Of a stretch of 56,416 nucleotides of DNA, positions 1 through 9,029 are shown in pieces (the stretch's first letter is position 1; every line of letters starts with the position of its first letter). A program made the translations under genes and the position numbers. Location of the stretch: positions 1-56,416 of the forward strand of contig JADLFF010000107.1 of assembly GCA_020845735.1 (NCBI GenBank). The letters run 5' to 3'. Under the pieces are notes generated by a model. The model was not told where the DNA came from, searched no databases, and worked only from the letters and a program-made list of their open reading frames with translations. This DNA comes from Dehalococcoidia bacterium. GTDB taxonomy: Bacteria; Chloroflexota; Dehalococcoidia; UBA2979.

Positions 1-314
1 GCGAGCACGAGATAGCTGAGACCGAACGGGGCGACCTCCGGGGGGAGTGTGAGCATCGTGATGAAGATGATGCCGGTGGTGACGAAGGGAATCGCGGGTT
101 GGATGGCGCGGAAGCGCTCCGGGTAGATCAACTGGGCGATGCCGAGCGTGCTGAGGATGACCGGCACGAGCGCGCCCTCGGCGAGGGTGCCGCCCGCCGC
201 GAGGGTCGCGACGAAGAGCGTGGAGGCCAGGGCAAGAAAGACATAACCGCGTATTCGCGGCAAGTTGAGGTCGCCGTCGACAGACTGCGGGCGCGCGAAC
301 GGCAAACGGCGCAT
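1..314 (-). CDS. Membrane protein, C-terminus outside window
   Basis: The reverse strand from an ATG at 314 to the window edge is open for 104 codons and reads like a real membrane protein. It has a basic N-terminus, then hydrophobic stretches beginning GYVFLALASTLFVATLA and, later, PFVTTGIIFITMLTLP, separated by short polar loops. At least three membrane segments are visible before the sequence leaves the window. I do not recognise the family. It is divergent from aspS, so the roughly 220 bp between them should hold both promoters. The start is not certain: the frame stays open upstream to about 404 and contains a TTG, but ATG 314 gives the most natural N-terminus. Confidence 0.6.
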   Translation of the reverse strand, partial: MRRLPFARPQSVDGDLNLPRIRGYVFLALASTLFVATLAAGGTLAEGALVPVILSTLGIAQLIYPERFRAIQPAIPFVTTGIIFITMLTLPPEVAPFGLSYLVL

Positions 315-535
315 ACGAGGAGCATCGGCGGGAACGAGTGCGGCGCGCAGCCCGGGCGCGCGGACCCCTCGGACGGCGGCCGCGCGCAAGCGTGCTTGAG
401 CGCCTCAGTGGTGTGAACGACAGGTGGCAACCCGGAGGGGGCCGGCGGGGACCGGCGTGTGCCCCTCGGTGCGGGCGATGGCCTCGGCGGTGGCGATGCC
501 TCGCGCGGGCGTAGGTGAAGTGCGAGACTGGCGCC

Positions 536-2365
536 ATGTTGAAGACACACGGTTGCGGAGTGCTGCGCGAAACGGATGCCGGGAGCGAGGTCGTGCTCGC
601 GGGGTGGGTGCACCGTCGGCGGAATCACGGCGGGCTGGTGTTCCTCGATCTCCGCGATGCGAGCGGGCTCGTCCAGGTGGTGGTGCATCCGGATGAGGCG
701 CCCGAGGCGTTTCGCGCCAGCGAGGACGTACGCAACGAGTTCGTGGTGCAGGTGCGCGGACAGGTGCAGGTGCGGCGCGAGGGGACGGCAAACGCCGACC
801 TCGCGACCGGCGCCATCGAGGTGCACGCGCGCGCCCTCGACGTGCTGAACGCGGCGGAGACGCCGCCGTTCCCGGTGAACCAGGACAGCAACGTCGACGA
901 GAGCACGCGGCTGCGGTATCGCTACCTCGATCTGCGCCGGGAGCGGATGGCGGCCAACCTCCGGTTGCGGCATCGGGTGGTGAAGTTCATCCGCGACTAC
1001 CTCTCCGAGCGCGAGTTCGTGGAGGTGGAGACGCCGGTGCTCAACCTCGCGACGCCCGAGGGGGCGCGGGACTACCTCGTGCCGAGCCGGGTGCACCCCG
1101 GCCACTTCTATGCGCTGCCGCAGAGCCCTCAGCAGTGGAAGCAGCTGCTGATGGTGGCGGGCGTGGATCGGTACTTCCAGATCGCGCGGTGCTTCCGGGA
1201 CGAGGACCTGCGTGGCGACCGCCAGCCCGAGTTCACGCAGCTGGACCTCGAGATGGCGTTCGTGGAGCAGGACGACATCCTCGAGCTCATCGAGGGGTTG
1301 TACGCCTCGATGGTGGCGGCGCTGACGCCGGACTACACGCTGGTGTCGCCCTTTCCGAGGCTGCGGTACGCGGAGGCGATGGAGCGGTTCGGGAGCGACA
1401 AGCCCGACCTGCGCTTTGGCCTCGAGATTGCCGACCTGACCTCGGCGGTGGCGGGCAGCGAGTTCCAGGTGTTCGCGAACGCCGTGAAGGCGGGCGGCCG
1501 CGTGCGCGGCATCGGTGTGCCGGGAGCCGCCTCGATGGCGCGCCGCGAGATTGACCGGCTCGTCGAGGTGGCGAAGGCGAACGGCGCGGGCGGCCTCGTG
1601 TGGATCGCCCTCGATGGAGCGGGCGCCCTCGAGACGCTGACCGTCGAGGATGTGCGGTCGCCGGCGGCGCGGTTCCTCGGAGTGGACGTGGTGGCCGAGC
1701 TGGCGCGCCGGTGTGGCGCGACGCGCGGCGACCTGCTGCTGGTGGCCGCGGACCAGGACGCCGTGACCTCGCGGGTGCTGGACGCGCTGCGCCGGCAGCT
1801 CGCGGGGGAGCTGGGCCTGGCCGACCCCTCGGTGCTGGCGTTCGCCTTCGTGACCGAGTTCCCGCTGTTCGAGTGGGATGCCACCGAGGAGCGCTGGAGC
1901 GCAGTGCACCACCTCTTCACGTCGCCGTTTGAGGAGGACGTCCCACTCTTCGAGACCGACCCGGGGGCTGTGCGATCGAACGCGTACGACCTGATCTGCA
2001 ACGGCTGGGAGATCGCGTCGGGGTCGATCCGGATCCACCGTCGCGACGTGCAGCTGAAGGTGCTCGAGCGCCTCGGGATGACGTTCGAGGAGGCGGAGAG
2101 CAAGTTCGGGCACATGCTGACGGCGTTCACGTACGGTGCGCCTCCGCACGGCGGCATCGCGCCGGGCATCGACCGGACCGTGGCGCTGCTCGCGGGGGAG
2201 CGCGACATCCGCGAGGTGATCGCGTTCCCGAAGACGAAGACCGCGTCCGACCTGATGACCGGGGCGCCCTCGCCGGTGACGCCGCGGCAGCTGGCGGACG
2301 TCCACGTTGACCTCGCCGAGGACGCGCGCGTGGAGCTCGCGAGGCAGGCGCGGGGCGGCGAGTAG
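536..2365 (+). CDS. aspS: Aspartyl-tRNA synthetase, probably nondiscriminating
   Basis: Class II synthetase charging tRNA-Asp, 609 aa, usual bacterial length. In order: OB-fold anticodon-binding domain (about 1-105), catalytic core with motif 1 near 164, LPQSPQ near 195, motif 2 FRDEDLRGDRQPEF near 218, the bacterial GAD insertion (about 290-400), and motif 3 GIAPGIDRTVALL near 540. An upstream in-frame start at 515 exists, but the family begins MLKTH, so ATG 536 is chosen. His31 (in RRNHGG) and Gly83 (in RREGT) are the residues reported in nondiscriminating AspRS, which also misacylates tRNA-Asn for the GatCAB amidotransferase; discriminating enzymes carry other residues there. Identity is certain, specificity is inference. 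It stands alone, divergent from the membrane protein gene. Confidence 0.97.
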   Translation: MLKTHGCGVLRETDAGSEVVLAGWVHRRRNHGGLVFLDLRDASGLVQVVVHPDEAPEAFRASEDVRNEFVVQVRGQVQVRREGTANADLATGAIEVHARALDVLNAAETPPFPVNQDSNVDESTRLRYRYLDLRRERMAANLRLRHRVVKFIRDYLSEREFVEVETPVLNLATPEGARDYLVPSRVHPGHFYALPQSPQQWKQLLMVAGVDRYFQIARCFRDEDLRGDRQPEFTQLDLEMAFVEQDDILELIEGLYASMVAALTPDYTLVSPFPRLRYAEAMERFGSDKPDLRFGLEIADLTSAVAGSEFQVFANAVKAGGRVRGIGVPGAASMARREIDRLVEVAKANGAGGLVWIALDGAGALETLTVEDVRSPAARFLGVDVVAELARRCGATRGDLLLVAADQDAVTSRVLDALRRQLAGELGLADPSVLAFAFVTEFPLFEWDATEERWSAVHHLFTSPFEEDVPLFETDPGAVRSNAYDLICNGWEIASGSIRIHRRDVQLKVLERLGMTFEEAESKFGHMLTAFTYGAPPHGGIAPGIDRTVALLAGERDIREVIAFPKTKTASDLMTGAPSPVTPRQLADVHVDLAEDARVELARQARGGE

Positions 2366-2442
2366 GACCTTCGGTGCCCGCGTGCCGGGGCGCGCGCGGA
2401 TATGCTGGCGCCGCCCCCGTCGGGGCTTCATCGGAGGCGAAC

Positions 2443-3456
2443 GTGCGGCTAGTCGTGGTGGTGGGCGTTGCCCTGGCGATGCTGGTGCTCGTGCAGACCC
2501 AGCGAGTGGCAGCTGCGGTGCCGCTCAGGCTGCTCGGGATGACCTCGGACCTGGCGGTGCTGGAGATTCGCACGGACGGCGCGACGCTGCAGGAGTTCCT
2601 GTTGAGCGAGCCGTTGTACGGCGTGCCCGGCCTGTGCAACGGCAGCACGATCGGGATGAGCGTCCCGATCCGTGACGGCGGCTTCTACGGCGTGGGCCCG
2701 AAGCAGAGCCTGACCACTGGCGCGATCACCAACGTCGTCTTCCACGGGACGATCGACGCCAACGGATTCGCCCTCGGGAATACCGAGGCGTCACCGGCGA
2801 GTGGCAACCCCTGTGTGCGGCACAACGTGCCGTTCGCGGCCGTGCCGGACCCGGGGAGTGCACCCGCGGCGGTCAACGCCTCGTTCTCTGGGACCACGGA
2901 CAAGGGTGACGCCGTGTCGTTCCGGGTGACGGCGAACGGCACCGTGACCGACCTCAGCGTGAAGTTGCCGGGGGGCTGCCCGCTGATCGCGGGAGCGCCA
3001 GGTGTGGAGTTCCCCCTCACGGACAACGCCGTCAACATCGGGAGTCCGGCGGCGGGCGGGTTCCTCCGGCTGTTCGTGAGTGGGACGCAGGCGTACGGGA
3101 CGTTCGCCTCGGCGACGCCGCCGCCGCAGGGGTGCTTCACGGTGATCGGCACGTTCAGCGCTCGAGGGGTGGTGGCGCCGACGGGCCCGCAATCGACCAC
3201 GCCGATCCCGCCGGCAGGAGGGGTGGTAGGCCCGATTCCGCCCGCGGGGGGCGCGGGACTCCTCGTCAGTGGCGAGGCGAGCTCGGCGCCGGGGCTGGTG
3301 ACGCACCTCCGCGCGCGCGGGTGCGTGGTCGCCTCGCTGGCCGTGCTCCGCGGCGGCACGTGGAGCGTGTACGTGAACGGCGCGCCGGCGATCGTCAACT
3401 CGGCGTTCCCGAGCCTGCTCGATGCGAGCACGCCCTTCTACCTGAGGTGCGAGTAG
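2443..3456 (+). CDS. Secreted protein of unknown function
   Basis: 337 aa from a GTG start at 2443, preceded by GGAGG at 2433-2437 with 5 nt spacing; a longer frame from 2374 lacks such a site. The N-terminus RLVVVVGVALAMLVLVQ followed by VAAA is a typical signal peptide with cleavage near residue 24, so the product is exported. The mature part is Gly/Ala/Thr/Pro-rich, with few charges and several cysteines (CNG, NPCVRHN, GGCPL, GCFTV), suggesting a beta-rich extracytoplasmic domain. A linker with a repeated IPPAGG motif (about 245-265) joins it to a C-terminal module of about 60 aa ending VYVNGAPAIVNSAFPSLL and YLRC. No catalytic motif is visible. No operon partner: aspS is 77 bp upstream and the ABC importer 157 bp downstream. 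Confidence 0.8.
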   Translation: MRLVVVVGVALAMLVLVQTQRVAAAVPLRLLGMTSDLAVLEIRTDGATLQEFLLSEPLYGVPGLCNGSTIGMSVPIRDGGFYGVGPKQSLTTGAITNVVFHGTIDANGFALGNTEASPASGNPCVRHNVPFAAVPDPGSAPAAVNASFSGTTDKGDAVSFRVTANGTVTDLSVKLPGGCPLIAGAPGVEFPLTDNAVNIGSPAAGGFLRLFVSGTQAYGTFASATPPPQGCFTVIGTFSARGVVAPTGPQSTTPIPPAGGVVGPIPPAGGAGLLVSGEASSAPGLVTHLRARGCVVASLAVLRGGTWSVYVNGAPAIVNSAFPSLLDASTPFYLRCE

Positions 3457-3613
3457 CGGTCGCGTGCGGCCATCGAGCGGGAGAACCGGCCGCTCGAGTT
3501 CGCTCGTATCCCCGTCATCGACGGCTACCGATAGGCGGGCCTCCGATATCATCGCTGGGTGATCGTGAGCGGCCGTGTCCGGGAGCGGGCCCGCCGATGA
3601 TGGGAGCGCAGGG

Positions 3614-5269
3614 ATGGGCGGGCAGAACCGAGTACTGGCGATCCTCCTCGGAGTGCTCGCGCTGCTGGTGCTGGTCGTCGGAGGGCTGTCGGCCGGCCTC
3701 CTGCTGACCGGGCGAGGTGAGCAGGGCGACACGACCTCGGGGACCGCGACGTCCGGGACGACGGACACCCGGCCGGCCTCGGGGCGGCTGCGGCTGGCGA
3801 GTAGCGACCCGATCACCCTCGATCCCCACATTGCCGGCGACGCGGCCTCGGCGGAGTACATCGTCGAGATCTACAGCGGCCTGATGACGATCGACCCGGA
3901 CCTGAACATCGTGCCGGACCTCGCGGAGTCGTACGACGTGAGCCCGGACGGCAAGACCTACACGTTCCGCCTCCGCGACAACGCACTGTTTCACAGCGGC
4001 CGGCGGGTGAGCGCGAGCGACGTCAAGTGGTCGATTGAGCGGGCGTCCTCGCGAGGGCTGCAGTCCTCGGTGGGCCTGGCGTACCTCGGTGACATCGTGG
4101 GTGCGCGGGACAACTTCTTTGGGACGGCCAAGGGCGTGAGCGGCGTGGAGGTGGTGGACGAGCGCACCGTGCGGTTCACGCTGGACGCGCCGAAGCCGTA
4201 CTTCCTCGCGAAGTTGACGTACCCCACGGCGTTTGTCGTGGACAAGGAGCAGGTGGAGTCGAACCCGCGGAACTGGACGCGGAAGCCCAACGGGACGGGG
4301 CCGTACAAGATCCGCGAGTGGCGCGTGAACGAGCGCCTGGTGCTGGATGCGAATGAGCGGTTCTACCTCGGTGCGCCGAAGGTCAAGGAAGTGCTCTATG
4401 AGCTCGCGGGTGGGGCGACGCTGACGCGGTTCGAGAACAACGAGCTCGACGTCTCGGGCGTGGGCCTGCAGGACATCGAGCGTGCGCGCGACCCGAGCAG
4501 CACGCTGGGCAAGCTCTACAAGTCGTTCCCGGAGTTTTCGATCTCGTACATCGCGTTCAACGTGACCTCGCCGCCGTTCGACGACGTGAACGTGCGCCGG
4601 GCGTTTGCGCTGGCGATCGACCGGAAGCGCATCTCCGAGGTGACGTTCAACAACATGCTGTCGCCGGCGACCGGCGTGTTGCCGCCGCAGCTTCCGGGGT
4701 TCACGCCCTCCGACAAGACGTACCAGTTCAACCCCGACGCCGCGAAGCAGGCGCTGGCCGCCTCGCGGTACGGTTCTGCGGACAAGCTGCCGCCGATCGT
4801 GATCACCGAGGTGGGCGCGGGCGCCGAGGGTCGGGTCGACACGCAGGCGTTCCTCGAGCAGTGGCGGACGATCCTCGGGGTGCGGGTGGAGATCCGGCAG
4901 ACCGATGCCGCCTCGTTCTTTGCCGACCAGGACGCGGGGCGCCTCCAGATGTTCAACAGCGGGTGGATCATGGACTACCCGGACCCGGAGGACATCCTCG
5001 ACCTCAAGTTCCACTCGGGCTCTGAGTTGAACGACCTCAACTACAAGAACGCCGAGGTGGACGACCTGTTGAACCGTGCTCGGGTGGAGCGCGATCCGCA
5101 GCGCCGGATCCAGCTGTACCAGGACGCCGAGAAGAAGATCGTGGAGGACGCCGTCTGGCTGCCGCTCTACTTCTCGAACGCGCACGTCGTCGTGAAGGCC
5201 GAGGTGAAGGGCTGGTTCGAGGCGCCGATGGTGATCCCGCGCCTGCGGTTCGTTGAGGTGACGCGGTAG
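3614..5269 (+). CDS. ABC importer substrate-binding protein, peptide/nickel family 5
   Basis: 551 aa solute-binding protein of the DppA/OppA/NikA cluster, which captures oligopeptides or similar solutes outside the membrane. The N-terminus has one hydrophobic segment (VLAILLGVLALLVLVVGGL, about 7-25) and no lipobox cysteine, so it is probably membrane-anchored, followed by a Thr/Ser/Gly-rich linker to about 55. Family features include ITLDPHIAGDA, the LAESYDVSPDGKTYTFRLR strand near 105, and NVRRAFALAIDRKRI in the C-terminal lobe. Start ATG 3614 has GGAGC at 3602-3606; an upstream GTG at 3575 is less natural. Two permease genes follow. The substrate cannot be read from the sequence. Confidence 0.93.
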   Translation: MGGQNRVLAILLGVLALLVLVVGGLSAGLLLTGRGEQGDTTSGTATSGTTDTRPASGRLRLASSDPITLDPHIAGDAASAEYIVEIYSGLMTIDPDLNIVPDLAESYDVSPDGKTYTFRLRDNALFHSGRRVSASDVKWSIERASSRGLQSSVGLAYLGDIVGARDNFFGTAKGVSGVEVVDERTVRFTLDAPKPYFLAKLTYPTAFVVDKEQVESNPRNWTRKPNGTGPYKIREWRVNERLVLDANERFYLGAPKVKEVLYELAGGATLTRFENNELDVSGVGLQDIERARDPSSTLGKLYKSFPEFSISYIAFNVTSPPFDDVNVRRAFALAIDRKRISEVTFNNMLSPATGVLPPQLPGFTPSDKTYQFNPDAAKQALAASRYGSADKLPPIVITEVGAGAEGRVDTQAFLEQWRTILGVRVEIRQTDAASFFADQDAGRLQMFNSGWIMDYPDPEDILDLKFHSGSELNDLNYKNAEVDDLLNRARVERDPQRRIQLYQDAEKKIVEDAVWLPLYFSNAHVVVKAEVKGWFEAPMVIPRLRFVEVTR

Positions 5270-5333
5270 GTGGGTGGCGCGATCGGTGCGGTAGCGGCCT
5301 CGGTGGACGGCGTGCAATGACGCGAGGCGCGGC

Positions 5334-6320
5334 GTGACGCAGTACGCGCTGCGGCGGCTGCTGTGGCTGCCCGTGACGCTGCTCGCCGTCTCGTTTCTCA
5401 CGTTCACGATCGCGCGGTTCGGGCCCGGCGACCCCGTCCGAGTAGCGGCGGGCCAGCATGCGGACCCGAAAGTCCTCGAGCAGATCCGCGCGGACCGCGG
5501 CCTCGATCTGCCATTGCCGCAGCAGTACGTGCGCTGGCTGTCGAAGGCGATCCAGGGTGACTTCGGGGAGTCGTACCAGCAGCGCGGGTTCACGGTCTCG
5601 GAGCTGATCTTCCCGCGGATGTGGGTATCGGCGCAGCTGGGGCTGATCGTGATCGTGCTGCAGTTCGTCCTCGGCGTGCCGCTGGGGCTGGTGGCGGCGC
5701 GCTATGCCGGGAGCTGGATCGACCCGGTGATCATCTCGACGCTGCTGTTCGTGCAGTCGATCCCGATCCTCGTGGTGATCCCGCCGATCCTGTGGTTGTT
5801 CGCCCTCGAGTGGGGCGTGCTGCCGACCGGCGGCTGGGATGGCCTGATCGACATCCTGTGGATCCAGGGCGTGATCGCGATCCCGATCCCCGATCCGCAC
5901 CTCTGGATCCCCGTGTCGGTGATGACGCTGCCCGGGCTGGCGGGGGTCGCGCGGCTGGTGCGCGTGTCCGCCCTCGACGTGCAGGTGGAGGACTACGTGC
6001 GGACGGCGCGCGCGAAAGGCCTCGCGGAGTCCGCCGTGCAGTTCCGGCACGTGTTCCCGAACTCGCTGCTGCCGATCGTGACCGTGATCGGGATGTCGCT
6101 GGTCGGGGTCCTCGAGGGGGCGTTCTTCGTCGAGACCATGCTCGGCATTCCCGGCATCGGGCGCTTTGCATTCGAGTCGGTGGGGAGCCGCGACTACGAC
6201 TCGATCATGGCGCTGACCGTGGTGCTGGCGGGCGCGTTCGTCGTGTTCAACCTGCTGGCGGAGCTGCTGTACGCGCGGATCGACCCGCGCATTCGCCTCG
6301 GGGCGGGCACGCGCCGATGA
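5334..6320 (+). CDS. ABC importer permease, DppB type
   Basis: 328 aa inner-membrane permease of the DppB/OppB family. It starts with the characteristic N-terminal membrane helix (LWLPVTLLAVSFLTFTIAR), followed by the periplasmic GPGDPV motif and LGLDLPLPQQY-like segment, and then several more helices. The cytoplasmic EAA loop that docks the ATPase is visible as EDYVRTARAKGLAE near residue 218, followed by FRHVFPNSLLPIVTV. GTG start. The gene ends inside the start of the next permease (ATGA overlap), so the two are translationally coupled, and the binding protein lies 64 bp upstream. Confidence 0.94.
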   Translation: MTQYALRRLLWLPVTLLAVSFLTFTIARFGPGDPVRVAAGQHADPKVLEQIRADRGLDLPLPQQYVRWLSKAIQGDFGESYQQRGFTVSELIFPRMWVSAQLGLIVIVLQFVLGVPLGLVAARYAGSWIDPVIISTLLFVQSIPILVVIPPILWLFALEWGVLPTGGWDGLIDILWIQGVIAIPIPDPHLWIPVSVMTLPGLAGVARLVRVSALDVQVEDYVRTARAKGLAESAVQFRHVFPNSLLPIVTVIGMSLVGVLEGAFFVETMLGIPGIGRFAFESVGSRDYDSIMALTVVLAGAFVVFNLLAELLYARIDPRIRLGAGTRR

Positions 6321-7297
6321 CCACGCAGACCACGCGCGCCGCCGAGCTGCCCGACCTGCCCGTCGCGTTCTCCTCGACGGAGGAGCGCGGCTGGTTCGCC
6401 GTGTTCTGGGATCGCTTCCGGAAGAAGCGCCTCGGCCTGATCGGCCTGGGCGTGGTCCTCGTGATCTACGCGGCGGGGCTGTTCGCGCCGTTCATCGCGC
6501 CGTACTCGTACCGTGACCAGGACCTCGATCGGTCGGTCGAGGGGCCGAGCGCCGACCACTGGCTGGGCACGGACCGCATCGGGCGGGACATCTTCACGCG
6601 CATCCTGTACTCGTCGCGGACCAACCTCGTGATCACGGCCGCGGTTGTGCTGAGCGGGTCGATCCTCATCGGGAACACGCTGGGGCTGTTGACCGGCTAT
6701 GTGGGTGGACGCCTCGATGGGGCGATCATGCGCGTGGGGGACGTGTTCGCCTCGCTGCCCGGGTTGCTGATGCTGATTGTCGTGAACGCCTCGCTGTCAC
6801 CGCGGGTGATCGAGGGGGTGCGCGCCTTCGAGGCGAACGTTGTGGACCTCGGGATGGTGTCGTCGGGGTTCGCGTCGTACATCACCGTGTTCGCGGCGCT
6901 GTCGCTGTTCTCGTGGGTGGGGACCGCGAGGCTGATCCGCGCGCAGGTGCTGCAGCTGCGGGAGCGCGACTACATCATGGCCGCGCAGGCGATCGGCGCG
7001 CCGACGGGCCGGATCATGTTCCAGCACCTGCTGCCGAACGTGGCGCACCTCATCATCCTGCAGGTCTCGACCGGCCTCGGGGCGATCGCGGGGTCCGAGA
7101 TCTTCCTCAGCTGGTTCGGGGTGGGCGTGCAGCCGCCCGCGCCGAGCTTCGGGCAGCTGATCCAGGACGGCGGGGGAGCGCGGACGCTGCGCGAGAGCCC
7201 TCACCTGCTGCTGGCGCCCGGCGCCGTGGTCACGAGCCTGATGTTCGGCTTCGCGCTCCTCGGGGATGCCGTGACGGACGCGTTCCGCGGCCGCTAG
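6317..7297 (+). CDS. ABC importer permease, DppC type
   Basis: 326 aa partner permease of the DppC/OppC family. The N-terminus carries the family's cytoplasmic tail and first helix (FRKKRLGLIGLGVVLVIYAAGLF), then HWLGTDRIGRDIFTRI, the hallmark segment of DppC proteins. The EAA loop is RERDYIMAAQAIGAPTGRI near 215. The region between the second and third helices is longer than usual, with NASLSPRVIEGVRAFEANVV near 155, probably a periplasmic loop. The ATG overlaps the dppB-type stop by 4 nt. No ATP-binding subunits (DppD/DppF) follow, so the ATPase must be encoded elsewhere or shared. Confidence 0.94.
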   Translation: MTTQTTRAAELPDLPVAFSSTEERGWFAVFWDRFRKKRLGLIGLGVVLVIYAAGLFAPFIAPYSYRDQDLDRSVEGPSADHWLGTDRIGRDIFTRILYSSRTNLVITAAVVLSGSILIGNTLGLLTGYVGGRLDGAIMRVGDVFASLPGLLMLIVVNASLSPRVIEGVRAFEANVVDLGMVSSGFASYITVFAALSLFSWVGTARLIRAQVLQLRERDYIMAAQAIGAPTGRIMFQHLLPNVAHLIILQVSTGLGAIAGSEIFLSWFGVGVQPPAPSFGQLIQDGGGARTLRESPHLLLAPGAVVTSLMFGFALLGDAVTDAFRGR

Positions 7298-7413
7298 CCG
7301 GAGCGGGCCGCGTCGAGGGGTAGCAGGCCGAGGCGCCGTGCGGGGCTGGCCGTCCGGGTGGGTGGGGCTGACCGAAGGGGTGGGGCATCTCCCGAGGTGG
7401 CTCCGAAGGCCGG

Positions 7414-7422
7414 TGATATACT
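7414..7422 (+). promoter_or_regulatory. Extended -10 promoter of tig
   Basis: TGATATACT fits the extended -10 pattern TGnTATAAT with five of six hexamer matches. No good -35 is present 17 nt upstream, as expected for extended -10 promoters. It lies about 90 bp before the trigger factor start, in an otherwise GC-rich gap, so it probably drives tig and perhaps clpP. Confidence 0.55.
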
Positions 7423-7512
7423 TCGGCGTGTCCAACGTTCGTTCGGCGAGGCCGATCAGGCTTCTTGGGGCCTCCGAGCACGCGCGGGGGCACGCTCGGG
7501 AGTGGGTTCACA

Positions 7513-8937
7513 TTGCCAGTTACGACTGAACGCCTGCCGAGGTCGCTTGTCGCCCTCCAGATTGAGGTGGAGCCGGACCGCGTCGAGGCGTCGCTGGAGA
7601 AGGCGGCGAAGCGGGTGGCTCGCCAGGTGCGGATTCCCGGCTTCCGGCCGGGGAAGGCGCCTCGGAACATCGTGGAGCGCACGGTAGGACGTCCGGCGCT
7701 GCTCCAGGAAGCGCTCGATGAGCTGCTTCCCGCGGTCTACAACGAGATCCTCGAGTCCGAGTCGATCGACGCGATCGACCAGCCGGAGTTCGACCTCGAG
7801 TCGATGGAGCCGCTGGTCGTCAAGGCGAAGGTGCCGGTGCGGCCGACGGTCGACATCACGGGGTACAAGGACCTGCGTGCGCCTCGGGCCGAGGCGACCG
7901 TGCAGGAGTCCGACATCGAGCGGGCGCTGACGAACCTGCGCCGCCGCTTCGCGACGCTCGAGCCGGTCGACCGCGCCGTGGAGTGGGGGGACACCGTCCG
8001 CGCGGACGTGACCGTCCAGGCCGAGGGGCAGGTGGAGCCGCACGTCGAGGAGGACGCCGAGTTCCGCCTCGAGGAGGGCACGGTCATCTCGTTGCCCGGG
8101 TTCCAGGAGGCGCTGCTGGGGCGCGAGCGCGGCGGACCGTACGAGTTCGACATCACGCTGCCCGAGGACTTCTCGGCGGAGGAGCTGCGCGGCAAGCAGG
8201 CGCATTACGTGGTCACGATCCACGAGGTGAAGCAGGAGATCCTGCCGGACCTCGATGAGGAGTTCGTGACGTCCCTCGACGAGGGGTTCGAGAGCGTCGA
8301 GCAGTTGCGTGAGCGCATCGAGGGGCAGGTGCGGCAGCAGGCCGACCAGGCCTCCCTGGCGCTCTATCACGACGAGATCGTGGACCTGCTGGTGGCGACC
8401 GCCGACCTCGATTACCCCGAGGTGCTGGTGACCCGCGAGGTCGACCGGATGATCGACGAGCAGTCGAACCACGCCTCGCACACGCAGGAGGGCCTCGACC
8501 AGTGGCTCGCCTCGATCGGGCACACCGAGGCGGAGCTGCGCGCCGAGCTGGAGCCGCAGGCGGACAACCACGTCCGTCGCGCCCTCGCCATTGGCGAGTT
8601 GATGCGCCAGGAGGACCTCGAGGTATCGGACGCGGACATCGACGCGCGCCTCGATGAGCTGGTGTCGAACATGATCGGTGTGGATGCGCCGGCGGAGAGC
8701 CGCGAGCGCATCAAGGAGCTGCTGAACACGGACGCCGGGCGTTCGCAGATGAAGAGCGACCTGGCGACGAAGGCCGCGCTCGCGCGGCTGGTGGAGATCT
8801 GCTCGCAGCCGGACGACGCGACGGCGGAGCGTGCGCGCGGGTCGCGCCGGCGCCGGCGGGGCGGGGACGCCTCGGAGGGTGACGGCGAGGCGGCGGATGA
8901 GGGCGCCGAGGGCGGTGCCGTGGAGGGGGCCGAGTAG
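7513..8937 (+). CDS. tig: Trigger factor, ribosome-associated chaperone and prolyl isomerase
   Basis: 474 aa, slightly longer than typical. It binds ribosomal protein uL23 at the exit tunnel and shields nascent chains. The ribosome-binding signature [13 protein letters not shown] is near residue 42, followed by the FKBP-type PPIase domain (about 150-240) and the helical C-terminal chaperone arms. A TTG start at 7513 gives the usual [20 protein letters not shown] beginning; GGGAG at 7498-7502 may serve as ribosome-binding site. The last 40 residues form an Arg-rich patch ([10 protein letters not shown]) followed by a Gly/Glu/Ala-rich acidic tail that is not part of the conserved fold. It precedes clpP and clpX, the common tig-clpP-clpX order, linking folding with regulated proteolysis. 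Confidence 0.96.
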   Translation: MPVTTERLPRSLVALQIEVEPDRVEASLEKAAKRVARQVRIPGFRPGKAPRNIVERTVGRPALLQEALDELLPAVYNEILESESIDAIDQPEFDLESMEPLVVKAKVPVRPTVDITGYKDLRAPRAEATVQESDIERALTNLRRRFATLEPVDRAVEWGDTVRADVTVQAEGQVEPHVEEDAEFRLEEGTVISLPGFQEALLGRERGGPYEFDITLPEDFSAEELRGKQAHYVVTIHEVKQEILPDLDEEFVTSLDEGFESVEQLRERIEGQVRQQADQASLALYHDEIVDLLVATADLDYPEVLVTREVDRMIDEQSNHASHTQEGLDQWLASIGHTEAELRAELEPQADNHVRRALAIGELMRQEDLEVSDADIDARLDELVSNMIGVDAPAESRERIKELLNTDAGRSQMKSDLATKAALARLVEICSQPDDATAERARGSRRRRRGGDASEGDGEAADEGAEGGAVEGAE

Positions 8938-9029
8938 GCACCTCGAACGTACGGGCGCCGGGGTTGCGCCCCGGATTCAATCCAGCAGGGACGAGCATTC
9001 AGTCGGGCAGCAGGAAAGCAGGCGCACGC

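Noticed and set aside
335..535. T-box or other tRNA-sensing leader before aspS
   Set aside because: No T-box sequence, specifier loop or terminator-antiterminator pair can be seen.
541..1500. CCTCG as a strand-polar chromosome signal (Chi or KOPS-like)
   Set aside because: CCTCG and CGAGG are about equally common on the same strand in the counted stretch (11 and 8), so polarity is not evident.
128..2431. 767-codon open frame on the reverse strand over aspS
   Set aside because: Arg/His/Pro-rich composition and exact antisense overlap with a well-conserved gene; a GC-rich shadow frame.
3515..5593. 692-codon reverse frame over the binding protein gene
   Set aside because: Shadow of a clearly recognised gene with biased composition.
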